A DNA stretch of 64,000 nucleotides from Parahalioglobus pacificus (GTDB taxonomy: Bacteria; Pseudomonadota; Gammaproteobacteria; Pseudomonadales; Halieaceae): positions 1,488,001 through 1,552,000 of the forward strand of contig NZ_BMYM01000001.1 of the NCBI RefSeq assembly GCF_014652275.1, written 5' to 3'. How positions within the stretch are numbered: the stretch's first letter is position 1; each line of letters starts with the position of its first letter. A program made the position numbers and the translations under genes. This document shows positions 34,184 through 43,251 of the stretch, piece by piece. The notes beneath the pieces are model-generated. The model ran no database searches. It saw only the letters and a list, made by a program, of their open reading frames with translations, and had not been told where the DNA came from.

Positions 34184-35215
34184 ATGAGCAAACTCAACGA
34201 CGACCCTCGTATAGACCCGCGTATCAAAGCCATCATGGGCGCTCTGGATTTAGACAATGCCGGTGACGCGAGCTCTCGTGAGGAAATGCTGGCCCAGGCA
34301 CAAACGCCGGAGGCGGTAGCGCGCACCCAGGAGATGGAAGCCCTTTTTGAGATGGTCGATAACGAGGATGTCGCTCCCTCGGCGGGTCTGCGTATCGCCA
34401 CCCACGAGTTCACCTCGGCGCCGGAGGGCAATACCATCAAGGTACAGTACATTCGTCCCGACAGCGAAGAGACCTTACCCTGCGTGTACTACATCCACGG
34501 CGGCGGCATGATGTCGATGTCTTGCTTTATGGGGCTGTACCGTGCCTGGGGAAAGATCATCGCCGCCAGAGGCGTCGCCGTTGCCATGGTCGATTTTCGC
34601 AATTGTCTAACCCCCAGCTCCGCGCCCGAGGTTGCGCCCTACCCCGCCGGATTGAACGACTGTGTCTCAGGACTCAAGTGGGTGCATGGCAGTGCATCTG
34701 AGCTCAACATCGATGCCAACCGCATCATTGTTGCGGGAGAGAGCGGCGGTGGGAATCTCACGCTGGCTACAGGACTGCGCCTGAAGCAGGAGGGCGCGCT
34801 TAATCTCATTACCGGGCTCTATGCGTTATGCCCCTACATCGCCGGACAGTGGCCGCAGGAGCGCTTCCCATCATCCACTGAAAACAATGGACTGTTGCTC
34901 GATTTACACAGCAATCGCGGCGCGATGGCCTATGGCATCGAAGCCTTCGAAGCGGGCGATCCAATGGCCTGGCCGTCATTTGCCACAGAAGATGACGTCA
35001 GCGGATTGCCTCCCACCATCATCAGCGTCAACGAGTGCGACCCATTGCGTGACGAGGGCATCGAGTTCTATCGATTGCTCTTAAGGGCCGGCGTACCTAG
35101 TCGCTGCCGACAGGTTATGGGAACCATCCACGGCACGGAGATTTTTCCAATCGCATGTCCAGACATTAGCCGAGACACGGCAGCGGACATCGCCAAGTTC
35201 TGTACAGAGGGCTAG
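34184..35215 (+). CDS. Alpha/beta hydrolase, hormone-sensitive-lipase family
   Basis: The protein has 343 residues. The oxyanion motif HGGGMM is near residue 105, the nucleophile elbow GESGGG near 184, and the catalytic His in GTIHGTEIF near 317; the acid is in NECDPLRDEG. This is the HSL (family IV) esterase layout. It has no signal peptide and so should cleave a carboxyl ester in the cytosol. The next gene, 29 bases on, is a Baeyer-Villiger-type monooxygenase; such pairs act in sequence, with the esterase opening the ester or lactone formed by the oxygenase. Confidence 0.9.
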   Translation: MSKLNDDPRIDPRIKAIMGALDLDNAGDASSREEMLAQAQTPEAVARTQEMEALFEMVDNEDVAPSAGLRIATHEFTSAPEGNTIKVQYIRPDSEETLPCVYYIHGGGMMSMSCFMGLYRAWGKIIAARGVAVAMVDFRNCLTPSSAPEVAPYPAGLNDCVSGLKWVHGSASELNIDANRIIVAGESGGGNLTLATGLRLKQEGALNLITGLYALCPYIAGQWPQERFPSSTENNGLLLDLHSNRGAMAYGIEAFEAGDPMAWPSFATEDDVSGLPPTIISVNECDPLRDEGIEFYRLLLRAGVPSRCRQVMGTIHGTEIFPIACPDISRDTAADIAKFCTEG

Positions 35216-35244
35216 CAGTCAGTCACAACACGGAGGTGACGAAC

Positions 35245-37050
35245 ATGGCATCAGACAGCGCAGGCACGATAAACACGGCTGAAATCCGGGAGCGGTACGC
35301 GCAGGAGCGCAACAAACGTTTACGCCCCGACGGCAACGATCAGTACCTGGAGATCACCGGTGCACTGTCCCACTATCTCGATGACCCCTATACCGAGCGT
35401 CATGAGCGCGAGGCGGTTGTCGACCACGTCACCGTCGCCGTCATCGGTGCCGGATTCGCAGGATTAGTCACAGGCGCCAGACTGAAAGAAGCAGGCATCA
35501 CGGATGTCCGCTTGATAGAGAAAGGGGGTGATGTTGGAGGTACCTGGTACTGGAACCGATACCCCGGTGCACAGTGTGACACCGCAGCGATGATCTATTT
35601 ACCGCTGTTGGAGGAAACCGGCCGCATGCCCTCCGAGAAGTATGTGCACGGACCCGAGATACTGACGCACTGTCAGGTCATCGCAAAACACTACGATTTA
35701 TATAACAAGGCCCTGTTCCATACCTGCGTGACTGCCATGAACTGGGATGCTGAGGCCAAACTCTGGCGTATCACCACCGACCGGGGCGACGCGTTCACGG
35801 CGAAGTACGTCACTATGGGTACTGGACCGCTGCACGTTCCCAAACTTCCCGGCATTCCCGGGCTGCGCGACTTCAAAGGGCACAGCTTTCACACAAGCCG
35901 GTGGGACTACGATTACACCGGCGGCAACTCGGAAGGCGCCCCGCTAGATAAGCTTGCTGATAAGCGCGTGGCCATTATTGGCACCGGCGCTACTGCTGTG
36001 CAGTGCGTCCCGCACCTGGCCCGCGCGTGTAAAACCCTCTACGTCTGCCAGCGCACCCCCTCCTCGGTCGATACTCGAAATAACGAGCCCATAGATCCGC
36101 AATGGTTTGAGTCCGTTACCTCCGAAACTGGCTGGCAAGATCGCTGGTTAGAAAACTTTGCGATCAACCAGACGGGCGGGATGGCCGATGAAGATCTGGT
36201 GCAGGATGGGTGGACCGATCTATCCAAGCGCATCTTGAGCCGGATTGTGGATTTGCCTCCAGAAAAAATGACACCGGAAAACATGCTCGCGGCGTTCGAA
36301 GACGCCGATCACGAAAAGATGTCCGAGATCCGTCAGCGCGCCAGCGAGGTCGTGGATGATCCGGAGACCGGAGAAAAACTCAAAGCATGGTACCGGCAAC
36401 TGTGTAAACGTCCCTGCTTTCATGACGAATTCCTGCAGGCCTTTAACGAGCCAGCCACTGTATTGCTGGACACCGACGGGAAGGGCGTCGAAGCCATTAC
36501 CGAGCACGGCATTGTCATTGCGGGTAAGGAATATGCCGTCGACTGCATCGTTTATGCTTCGGGTTTCGAGGTAGGCACACCCCACGAGCGCAGAGCCGGA
36601 TTTGACATGCAAGGTGTTGGTAATGTGCCTCTGTCGCAGCACTGGAAGCACGGCATGCGCAGCTTGCACGGCGTGCATGTGCACGGCTACCCCAACGCCT
36701 TTCTTGTCCAAATGTCACAGGGCGCCAACCTGGTCTCGAACTATCCGCATAACCTCACCGAAGCAGCCAGAACAGTTGCCGCAGTTATTCGCCACGCGGA
36801 AGCCCGCGGCTCCGATGTTGTAGAAGCCACCGCGGCAGCAGAAGCGAGCTGGCTGGACTACATTGGCACCAGTTCGGGGTTCTTACTCGACAGCACTGAC
36901 TGTACACCGGGCTATTACAACAATGAGGGGAAGGAGCGCGACGCAGACAGTGCAGTGCCATTGGGACACCCTGAGGGTGCCGTCGCCTACTTTACCTTCA
37001 TCAAAGCCTGGCGTGAATCGGGTGAATTCGAAGGTCTCACCTTCACCTGA
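35245..37050 (+). CDS. Baeyer-Villiger-type flavin monooxygenase
   Basis: The ATG 35245 has GGAGG 8 bases upstream; an in-frame GTG at 35236 is less likely. The 601-residue product has an N-terminal extension of about 60 residues, then the FAD-binding GAGFAGLVTG, GGTWYWNRYPGAQCD, the BVMO fingerprint FKGHSFHTSRW near 209, and the NADPH-binding GTGATAVQ. It inserts oxygen next to a ketone, giving an ester or lactone. The adjoining HSL-type esterase supports this. The substrate may be a cyclic ketone, but the size class also includes aryl and linear ketone enzymes. Confidence 0.92.
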   Translation: MASDSAGTINTAEIRERYAQERNKRLRPDGNDQYLEITGALSHYLDDPYTERHEREAVVDHVTVAVIGAGFAGLVTGARLKEAGITDVRLIEKGGDVGGTWYWNRYPGAQCDTAAMIYLPLLEETGRMPSEKYVHGPEILTHCQVIAKHYDLYNKALFHTCVTAMNWDAEAKLWRITTDRGDAFTAKYVTMGTGPLHVPKLPGIPGLRDFKGHSFHTSRWDYDYTGGNSEGAPLDKLADKRVAIIGTGATAVQCVPHLARACKTLYVCQRTPSSVDTRNNEPIDPQWFESVTSETGWQDRWLENFAINQTGGMADEDLVQDGWTDLSKRILSRIVDLPPEKMTPENMLAAFEDADHEKMSEIRQRASEVVDDPETGEKLKAWYRQLCKRPCFHDEFLQAFNEPATVLLDTDGKGVEAITEHGIVIAGKEYAVDCIVYASGFEVGTPHERRAGFDMQGVGNVPLSQHWKHGMRSLHGVHVHGYPNAFLVQMSQGANLVSNYPHNLTEAARTVAAVIRHAEARGSDVVEATAAAEASWLDYIGTSSGFLLDSTDCTPGYYNNEGKERDADSAVPLGHPEGAVAYFTFIKAWRESGEFEGLTFT

Positions 37051-37120
37051 ATCGCGCCCTCTTGCCGGCGGACTCCCTAGCCACTAGCATGCGGCCTCCT
37101 ACGTCAAGAGAGTAATCGCC

Positions 37121-38527
37121 GTGCTCCCACGCAGTTTACTGCTAACGCTCATATTCGTCCTATCTCCAGCAGCACTGTGCGGAAGTGCGCTGGCCCAACC
37201 CTTCTCCGAGAACCAGCTGACTACCGCACAACGCCTAATGGATCAAGCGCTGGAGAGCGACCTGGGTTATGAGATTGTAGAGTCGCTTACAACCGAGGTG
37301 GGCCCACGGCTTGCCGGCACCGAGGCTGAATCACGCGCCCGCGATTGGGCAATAGCCATGTTGAAGGCCCAGGGATTTGAGAACGTGCGCAACGAGCCCT
37401 TCCCGGTACCCCTGTGGGTACGCGGCGTCGAAACCGCGGCCATCACATCACCCTACCCCCAGCCACTGGCGATCACAGCTCTGGGCGGCAGCAGCAGTAC
37501 TGGCCCGGACGGTGTTGAGGCAGAGATCGTCGCCTTCAAAGACCTGGCCTCTGTTGAAGCGCTGCCGGATGGCAGCCTGAAAGGGAAAATCATCTTCATC
37601 GACGAGCCCATGACCCGCACCCAGGACGGATCGGGTTACGGGGTTGCCGTGCGCAAGCGCCGCACCACTGCCTATGAAGGTGTGCGTCTGGGTGCGGTGG
37701 CGGCGCTCATCCGCTCAGTGGGCACATCGACACACCGCTTTGCACATACGGGACAAATGCAGCGCCTGACCGAGGGCGAGCGCGAAGGCGTGCCCACTGC
37801 CGCACTGTCAGCGCCAGATGCCGACCAGCTCACACGTTCCCTGAAGCGCGGCCAGCCTGTTCGCGTAAAGATGGTACTCACGCCTGAAACACTGCCACCC
37901 TCTGAATCTGGCAATGTCATAGGCGAGATTGTGGGCAGTGAAAAACCGGAAGAGATTATTCTGGTGGGCGCGCATCTGGACTCATGGGATCTTGGCACCG
38001 GTGCGGTAGATGATGGCGCAGGCGTCGGCATCGTCACTGCAGCAGCGAGGCTGGTTGCTGCTGAAAACCCCAAGCGGACTATCCGCGTGGTGCTTTTCGG
38101 TGCCGAGGAAGTGGGTCTGGTCGGCGCAAAAGCCTATGCCGAGCAACACTGGGACGACCTCGACAATCACATGCTGGCGGCCGAGTCAGATTTCGGCGCC
38201 GGCCGTATCTGGCGTTTTGAAACCCGCGTGCACGAGAGCAAGCTGGAAACCGCGCAGGCGATTGGTAATGCAATGCGAGGTATCGGCGTGGGGCCCGGGC
38301 CAAACACGGCCTATGGCGGTCCCGACCTGACCTACGTTCGCGCGGCGGGCGTGCCCGTCGTCACGCTGAAGCAGGACGGCCTGGATTACTTTGATCTGCA
38401 CCACACACCGAACGATACCTTTGACAAGATCGATCCTGCAGACATGGCGCAGAATGTCGCTGCCTATGCGGCGTTTATCTATTTGGCATCGGAGGTTGAT
38501 GCCCACTTCCGGGGCGACGAAGAATAA
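37121..38527 (+). CDS. Secreted M28 family zinc peptidase
   Basis: The start is a GTG with AAGAGAG upstream. The 468-residue product has a signal peptide (LLLTLIFVLSPAALCGSALA). The two-zinc site of M28 is complete: GAHLDSWDLGTGAVDDGAG (His and Asp), FGAEEVGLVG (Glu pair), AAESDFGAG (Asp) and FDLHHTPNDT (His). A PA-like insert precedes the catalytic domain. It probably acts as an aminopeptidase or carboxypeptidase in the periplasm. It follows the monooxygenase by 70 bases. Confidence 0.92.
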   Translation: MLPRSLLLTLIFVLSPAALCGSALAQPFSENQLTTAQRLMDQALESDLGYEIVESLTTEVGPRLAGTEAESRARDWAIAMLKAQGFENVRNEPFPVPLWVRGVETAAITSPYPQPLAITALGGSSSTGPDGVEAEIVAFKDLASVEALPDGSLKGKIIFIDEPMTRTQDGSGYGVAVRKRRTTAYEGVRLGAVAALIRSVGTSTHRFAHTGQMQRLTEGEREGVPTAALSAPDADQLTRSLKRGQPVRVKMVLTPETLPPSESGNVIGEIVGSEKPEEIILVGAHLDSWDLGTGAVDDGAGVGIVTAAARLVAAENPKRTIRVVLFGAEEVGLVGAKAYAEQHWDDLDNHMLAAESDFGAGRIWRFETRVHESKLETAQAIGNAMRGIGVGPGPNTAYGGPDLTYVRAAGVPVVTLKQDGLDYFDLHHTPNDTFDKIDPADMAQNVAAYAAFIYLASEVDAHFRGDEE

Positions 38528-38560
38528 ATCAGCTTAGGGTCAGCGCAAGGCGCTGGCCCA

Positions 38561-38989
38561 TCAGCTCGCCTCAGCTATCTGGCGAATGCGGGCAACCATT
38601 GCCCTCAGGCCGTTGCCTCGCGTGGGGGACAGGTGATTCAGCAGTTGAAGTTGCTCGAAGTATTCGTCCACGTTGAACGCCAGTACCTGAGCTGGCGTTT
38701 TGTTGTTGTAGGCGGCCAGCACAACCGCCAGTAGCCCTTTCACAATGAACGCATCGCTATCAACGCTGATTTGCAGGCGATCATTCTCCAGTGCCGTATC
38801 TATCCACACCTGGCTCTGACAGCCGCGCACCAGGCGCTCTTCAGTGTGCAGTGCATCATCCATCGCAGGCAACTCTTTGCCGAGATCGATGATGTATTTA
38901 TAGCGGTCCTCCCAGGCATCAAAAAAACCCAGCGTTTCGACGATGTCCTCGCTGGAAACTGAGTGCCCAAAGGGGTTGGTGTCAGTCAT
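38561..38989 (-). CDS. sufE: Sulfur acceptor SufE
   Basis: This 142-residue protein has the active Cys in ERLVRGCQSQVWI near 55. It accepts persulfide from SufS and passes it to SufB. The N-terminal ETLGFFDAWEDRYKYIIDLG is typical of the family. It is the last gene of the suf operon, 64 bases after sufT. A stem around TAGGCGC/GCGCCTA lies across the sufT stop and might act as a partial terminator or processing site before sufE. Confidence 0.94.
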   Translation of the reverse strand: MTDTNPFGHSVSSEDIVETLGFFDAWEDRYKYIIDLGKELPAMDDALHTEERLVRGCQSQVWIDTALENDRLQISVDSDAFIVKGLLAVVLAAYNNKTPAQVLAFNVDEYFEQLQLLNHLSPTRGNGLRAMVARIRQIAEAS

Positions 38990-39053
38990 GACTGTGGCTC
39001 TTTGCTAGATGCGTTGGGTAGAACGGGTTAGGCGCTGCGTGTGGTGCACGCGC

Positions 39054-39596
39054 CTAGAAGAACATGCCCGTTTCGAGTTGCGCTTCTTCTGACATCATGT
39101 CCCGGTCCCAGGGCGGGTCAAAAACAAGGTTAACCGCCACGGCATTCACGTTAGGTACCAGCGCAACGCGGTGCTCCACGTCTCCCATGAGCACAGGGCC
39201 CATACCACAACCGGGAGCCGTCAGTGTCATGTCGATATCAACACGACCCTGCGCCTGGTCTATCGCCACGCGGTACACCAGGCCGAGGTTAACGAGATCT
39301 ACCGGTATCTCGGGATCAAACACGGTGTGTAAGGCCTCCCACACCTGATCTTCCTGAATGCTGCCATCACCGGCATCCTCAAAAATGAGCACCAGTGGCT
39401 CCAGCCCCAGGGCGTCGGCATCGGTGCCATCTACCCGCACCATGTTGCCGTTGTACGTGAGCGTGTAGTTGCCGCCCAAAGACTGTGTCAGGGTGACAAA
39501 GGTATGCGCCGGGATGGTGAGCTTGTCGCCCACCGGCACCAACCGCGCAGGGCAATCCCGGTTGGTTGTGAGAATCGTCCGTTCCTGTGCACTCAT
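39054..39596 (-). CDS. sufT: SufT (DUF59/PaaD-like Fe-S maturation factor)
   Basis: This 180-residue protein has an N-terminal extension and a C-terminal MIP18/DUF59 domain: LHTVFDPEIPVDLVNLGLVY, and LTAPGCGMGPVLMGDVEHRV with the conserved Cys. SufT proteins assist Fe-S delivery, notably under high demand. Its ATG overlaps the sufA stop by 4 bases (ATGA). Position inside the suf operon confirms the assignment over the phenylacetate PaaD paralogue. Confidence 0.93.
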   Translation of the reverse strand: MSAQERTILTTNRDCPARLVPVGDKLTIPAHTFVTLTQSLGGNYTLTYNGNMVRVDGTDADALGLEPLVLIFEDAGDGSIQEDQVWEALHTVFDPEIPVDLVNLGLVYRVAIDQAQGRVDIDMTLTAPGCGMGPVLMGDVEHRVALVPNVNAVAVNLVFDPPWDRDMMSEEAQLETGMFF

Positions 39597-39949
39597 GCGA
39601 TGCTAAAGCTCTCACCGCAGCCGCAGGCGGCCGTCACATTGGGATTAAGGAACTTCAGGGTTCGATTAATACCTTCGCGCACATAATCCAGTTGTGTGCC
39701 TCGCAGGTAATCGACGGAGTCTGAGGCAATGAACAGTTGCAGCCCGTTATCGGCGGTTACAGTGACGTCATCGCCCTCTCCCGCTGAGACTTCCTCCATG
39801 ACGTACATGTAGCCAGTACAGCCACTCTCTTTCACACTGATACGCACTCCGGATTGTCCCTTGCCTTGGGCTTGCTGGAGCAAGTGTTTTGCAGCATCAG
39901 GGGTGATCGTAACGACGTCGTCGTTTACATCAAAAACTTCCACACTCAT
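39593..39949 (-). CDS. sufA: A-type Fe-S carrier (SufA/IscA family)
   Basis: From ATG 39949, preceded by AGAGG, the product is 118 residues. The three conserved cysteines are present: ESGCTGYMYV and the C-terminal AACGCGES. It receives Fe-S clusters from SufBCD and hands them to apoproteins. An in-frame TTG at 39976 inside sufS is a worse start. It lies 19 bases after sufS and overlaps sufT. Confidence 0.92.
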   Translation of the reverse strand: MSVEVFDVNDDVVTITPDAAKHLLQQAQGKGQSGVRISVKESGCTGYMYVMEEVSAGEGDDVTVTADNGLQLFIASDSVDYLRGTQLDYVREGINRTLKFLNPNVTAACGCGESFSIA

Positions 39950-39968
39950 AGTTTCTCTACCTCTGGCC

Positions 39969-41213
39969 TCAACCAAACAGCGCTTTGGCCTTGCGTATTC
40001 CTGCCATCAGGGCATCCACGTCTTCGCGGGTGTTGTAAATGGTATAACTGGCCCGGGCCGTCCCCGGCACACCGTAATGTGCCATTAGCGGCTGTGCACA
40101 ATGGTGACCCGTGCGCACCGCAATACCCTGCTGATCCAGCAACATGCCCACATCCGAGGGATGACAGCCAGCGAGCAGAAAACTGTAGATACCCACTGCT
40201 TCCCGCGGATGCCCTACGCGCGACAGGCCATCGATGTCAGCAGCCAGCGCCAGCGTGTATTCGAGCAGGTCTTGTTCATGGGCAGCCGCAGCGGCGCGAT
40301 CCAGCGACTGCACGTAATCGATGGCAGCGCCCAGCCCGATAACTCCCGCTATATTTGGGGTGCCCGCTTCAAATTTAAAGGGCAGCGTATTGAACGTAGT
40401 GCCGCTAAAGGACACGGTTTCAATCATTTCACCGCCACCGAGAAAGGGAGGCATGGCATCAAGTAGCTCTTCCCTGCCCCACAGCGCACCTATGCCGGTA
40501 GGACCGAACAACTTGTGCCCCGAAAACGCATAAAAATCGCAACCCAGCGCCTGCACATCCAAGGGCCAGTGAGCCACGGCCTGCGCGCCATCAATAAAGA
40601 CCTTGGCGCCGACGGCCTTGGCTTTACCAATGATCTGCTGCACGGGGTTTACCGTGCCCAGAGCGTTCGAGACGTGATTAAGCGCGACCATTTTGACGCG
40701 CTCATCGAGCATGGAATCCAGGGCATCGAGATCAATATCGCCAGATTCCAGCACGGGAATCGGTTCTACAGATGAGCCAGTTTCAGCGCACACCATCTGC
40801 CAGGGCACGATGTCGCTGTGATGCTCCAGGTAGGGCAAAAGAACGCGGTCGCCCTCGCGCAACTCGCTGCGGCCCCAGGTGTTGGCCACCAGGTTGACCG
40901 CTTCGGTCACGCCCCTGACCCAAATCACCTGGCGGGACGATGGGCTGTTCAGAAAGGCCGCGACCGCTTCGCGCGCTGCCTCAAACTTTTGCGTCGCCCT
41001 GTCGCTGAGCGCATGCGCTCCGCGATGCACGTTGGCGTTGTCGTTGCGGTAGTAATCGGTGATCGCATCGATAACCGCGTTGGGCTTTTGCGTCGTGGCT
41101 GCGTTATCGAGATAGATCAGCGGGTGGCCGTTGACCTCCTGCTGCAGGATGGGGAAGTCTGCGCGCACAGCTGCGGCATCAAACGCCTGCGTTAATGCGG
41201 TGGCTGCTGTCAC
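39969..41213 (-). CDS. sufS: Cysteine desulfurase SufS
   Basis: This 414-residue PLP enzyme starts at a GTG that overlaps the sufD stop (GTGA). The PLP Lys is in FYAFSGHKLFGPTG near 234, with ASHK-type spacing. The persulfide Cys is in the short loop RTGHHCAQPLM near 371, as in class II desulfurases that need SufE. It removes sulfur from cysteine to feed cluster assembly. Confidence 0.96.
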   Translation of the reverse strand: MTAATALTQAFDAAAVRADFPILQQEVNGHPLIYLDNAATTQKPNAVIDAITDYYRNDNANVHRGAHALSDRATQKFEAAREAVAAFLNSPSSRQVIWVRGVTEAVNLVANTWGRSELREGDRVLLPYLEHHSDIVPWQMVCAETGSSVEPIPVLESGDIDLDALDSMLDERVKMVALNHVSNALGTVNPVQQIIGKAKAVGAKVFIDGAQAVAHWPLDVQALGCDFYAFSGHKLFGPTGIGALWGREELLDAMPPFLGGGEMIETVSFSGTTFNTLPFKFEAGTPNIAGVIGLGAAIDYVQSLDRAAAAAHEQDLLEYTLALAADIDGLSRVGHPREAVGIYSFLLAGCHPSDVGMLLDQQGIAVRTGHHCAQPLMAHYGVPGTARASYTIYNTREDVDALMAGIRKAKALFG

Positions 41214-42490
41214 GCGAGATGCCTCGTCAATTCAGGATTGCGAGAGAGGCGCTTGGCCAGGATGGGATGGAGAAATTCGCGCAAGGCTTCGTTATCCAGT
41301 CCCTCAACCAGCTCATTGATAAACCCGTAGCTGAGCATTACTTCCGCTTCTTCGCGGCCAACTCCCCGCGTGCGAAGGTAGTGCAGCATACCCGCATCCA
41401 ACTGGGCCACCGTTGCACCGTGTGCGCATTGGACATCGTCCGCATAGATTTCCAGCTCTGGCTTGGTATTGATCTCGGCACTGGCGCTGGTGAGTAGGTT
41501 CTTATTGCTGAGCTCTGCCCGTGTTTTCTGGGCGTCCGGGTGTATATGAATGCGTCCGTTGAACACGGCGCGAGCCTCATCACCAATGATCCCACGGAAC
41601 ACTTCATCGGTAGTGCATTGGGGCACGGCATGCTCAATGCAGGTGTGATAATCCACGTGCTCGCTGCCCCTTAGCAGGTACAGACCGTTGAGATCGCAAT
41701 GGGCGCCGCTGCCGGCGTGTTCAACCACGATATCAACCCGCTTTAGCTCGCTGCCCAGGGCCAGGTGAAAACTGTCGAGATGACTATCGCGGCCCAATCG
41801 TGCGTGAACGCCACCGATATGCATCGCATCGCCCTGCTCCAGATGCAGTCGCGCGTGCGTCAGCTTTGCGCCCTGACCAAGAACAAACTCGGTTATGCCG
41901 TTAGTGAATGCCGTTCCACCTTCGCCCACGAAATGCTCAATGACATTGCCATGAGCATTGTCGCCCACCGTCACCAACAATCGCTGGTTCACCGTGAAGG
42001 CCGGTTGTGCATCCGTCGTGATGTAAACAAGGTGCAAGGGGGCCGGCATGTCAGCACCGGCGGAAATGGACAACAGCAAACCGTCACTCAGCGTCGCGTC
42101 ATTGAGGCTGGCAAACAGGTGATCTTCGTTGGCGACCACGCTGCCGAGCTGGGATGCGATGGTCTGTGCCTGTTCGTCACTGGCATCAGCAAAACGCACC
42201 AGAGACACACCGTCGGGCAGTTTGATACCCGACAGATCGGTATTCAGTTGGCCATTGACGAAAACCAGCTGGGGCCCGCCCAGATCAGGCAATGCGGCCG
42301 CTGGTGAGACTGCCTGAACTGGCGAGGTAAACTCGCGTTCCAGCTTGTTGAGGCTGGTGTACTTCCAGGCTTCGGTCTTTCGGGTCGGTTTGTCGCTGGC
42401 ACACCAGCGCGCCCTCCCCGCTTCGCGGCGGTCGTTTAACCAGGCGGGTGCATCCTGTGCAACCAGCAGTCTCTGAATGAACTCAGACAT
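41210..42490 (-). CDS. sufD: Fe-S assembly scaffold subunit SufD
   Basis: This 426-residue SufB/SufD-family protein has the parallel beta-helix core and the C-terminal helix block (DDVQCAHGATVAQLD, YLRTRGVGREEAEVMLSYGF). The conserved His of CAHGAT, which helps form the nascent cluster with SufB, is present. It works in the SufBC2D complex. Its ATG overlaps the sufC stop (TGATG), and its stop overlaps sufS. Confidence 0.95.
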   Translation of the reverse strand: MSEFIQRLLVAQDAPAWLNDRREAGRARWCASDKPTRKTEAWKYTSLNKLEREFTSPVQAVSPAAALPDLGGPQLVFVNGQLNTDLSGIKLPDGVSLVRFADASDEQAQTIASQLGSVVANEDHLFASLNDATLSDGLLLSISAGADMPAPLHLVYITTDAQPAFTVNQRLLVTVGDNAHGNVIEHFVGEGGTAFTNGITEFVLGQGAKLTHARLHLEQGDAMHIGGVHARLGRDSHLDSFHLALGSELKRVDIVVEHAGSGAHCDLNGLYLLRGSEHVDYHTCIEHAVPQCTTDEVFRGIIGDEARAVFNGRIHIHPDAQKTRAELSNKNLLTSASAEINTKPELEIYADDVQCAHGATVAQLDAGMLHYLRTRGVGREEAEVMLSYGFINELVEGLDNEALREFLHPILAKRLSRNPELTRHLA

Positions 42491-43239
42491 CAGGCCACCG
42501 CAGCCTCTAGCCAGCCGTAACCCTTTTCTTCCAGTTCCAGCGCCAACGATTTATCGCCCGAGCGAACAATCTTTCCGCCGGAAAGCACGTGAACAAAATC
42601 GGGCTCGATGAAATCCAGTAGACGCTGGTAGTGCGTCACCAGAACAAATGATCGGTCCGGCGCGCGCATAGCGTTAACGCCCTCTGCGACGACCTGCAGC
42701 GCATCGATATCAAGGCCCGAATCGGTTTCATCCATAATGCACAAGCTGGGTTGCAGCAGCATCATTTGCAGTAACTCGTTGCGCTTTTTCTCACCGCCGG
42801 AGAAACCTTCATTGACGCCGCGCTTAAGGAAGCTCACATCGAGATTCACGGCTTTGCTCGCTTCTCTCGCCATTTTCATAAAGCTGACGGTGTCGAGGGC
42901 TTCCTCACCGCGACTCTCGCGGGTGGCATCCACGGCAGCCTTCAGGAATTCCATGTTGCTCACCCCGGGAATCTCTACCGGGTATTGGAACGCGAGAAAT
43001 ACACCGCGATGGGCACGCTCTTCGGTATCAAGCGCCAGCAGGTCTTCACCCTTGAAGCTGACACTGCCACCGGTGACTTCATAGCCATCGCGCCCGGCCA
43101 ATACGTGCCCCAGGGTACTCTTGCCGGAACCGTTGGGACCCATAATGGCGTGTACCTCTCCAGGGTTAACCGTGAGGCTGAGGCCTTTGAGGATGACTTT
43201 GTCGTCTACTTGCGCAGCCAGCGCATCAATCGTAAGCAT
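42490..43239 (-). CDS. sufC: Fe-S assembly ATPase SufC
   Basis: This 249-residue ABC-type ATPase has Walker A GPNGSGKSTL near 35-44, signature FSGGEKKRNELLQ, Walker B LCIMDETDSGLD, and the switch His in LVTHYQRLL. It drives shape changes in SufBC2D. It begins 12 bases after sufB and overlaps sufD by one base. Confidence 0.97.
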   Translation of the reverse strand: MLTIDALAAQVDDKVILKGLSLTVNPGEVHAIMGPNGSGKSTLGHVLAGRDGYEVTGGSVSFKGEDLLALDTEERAHRGVFLAFQYPVEIPGVSNMEFLKAAVDATRESRGEEALDTVSFMKMAREASKAVNLDVSFLKRGVNEGFSGGEKKRNELLQMMLLQPSLCIMDETDSGLDIDALQVVAEGVNAMRAPDRSFVLVTHYQRLLDFIEPDFVHVLSGGKIVRSGDKSLALELEEKGYGWLEAAVA

Positions 43240-43251
43240 GATTCTTTGTTC

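Noticed and set aside
38543-38557. Hairpin CAGCGC-AAG-GCGCTG as terminator between the M28 peptidase and sufE
   Set aside because: Short stem with no T run on either side; too weak to call.
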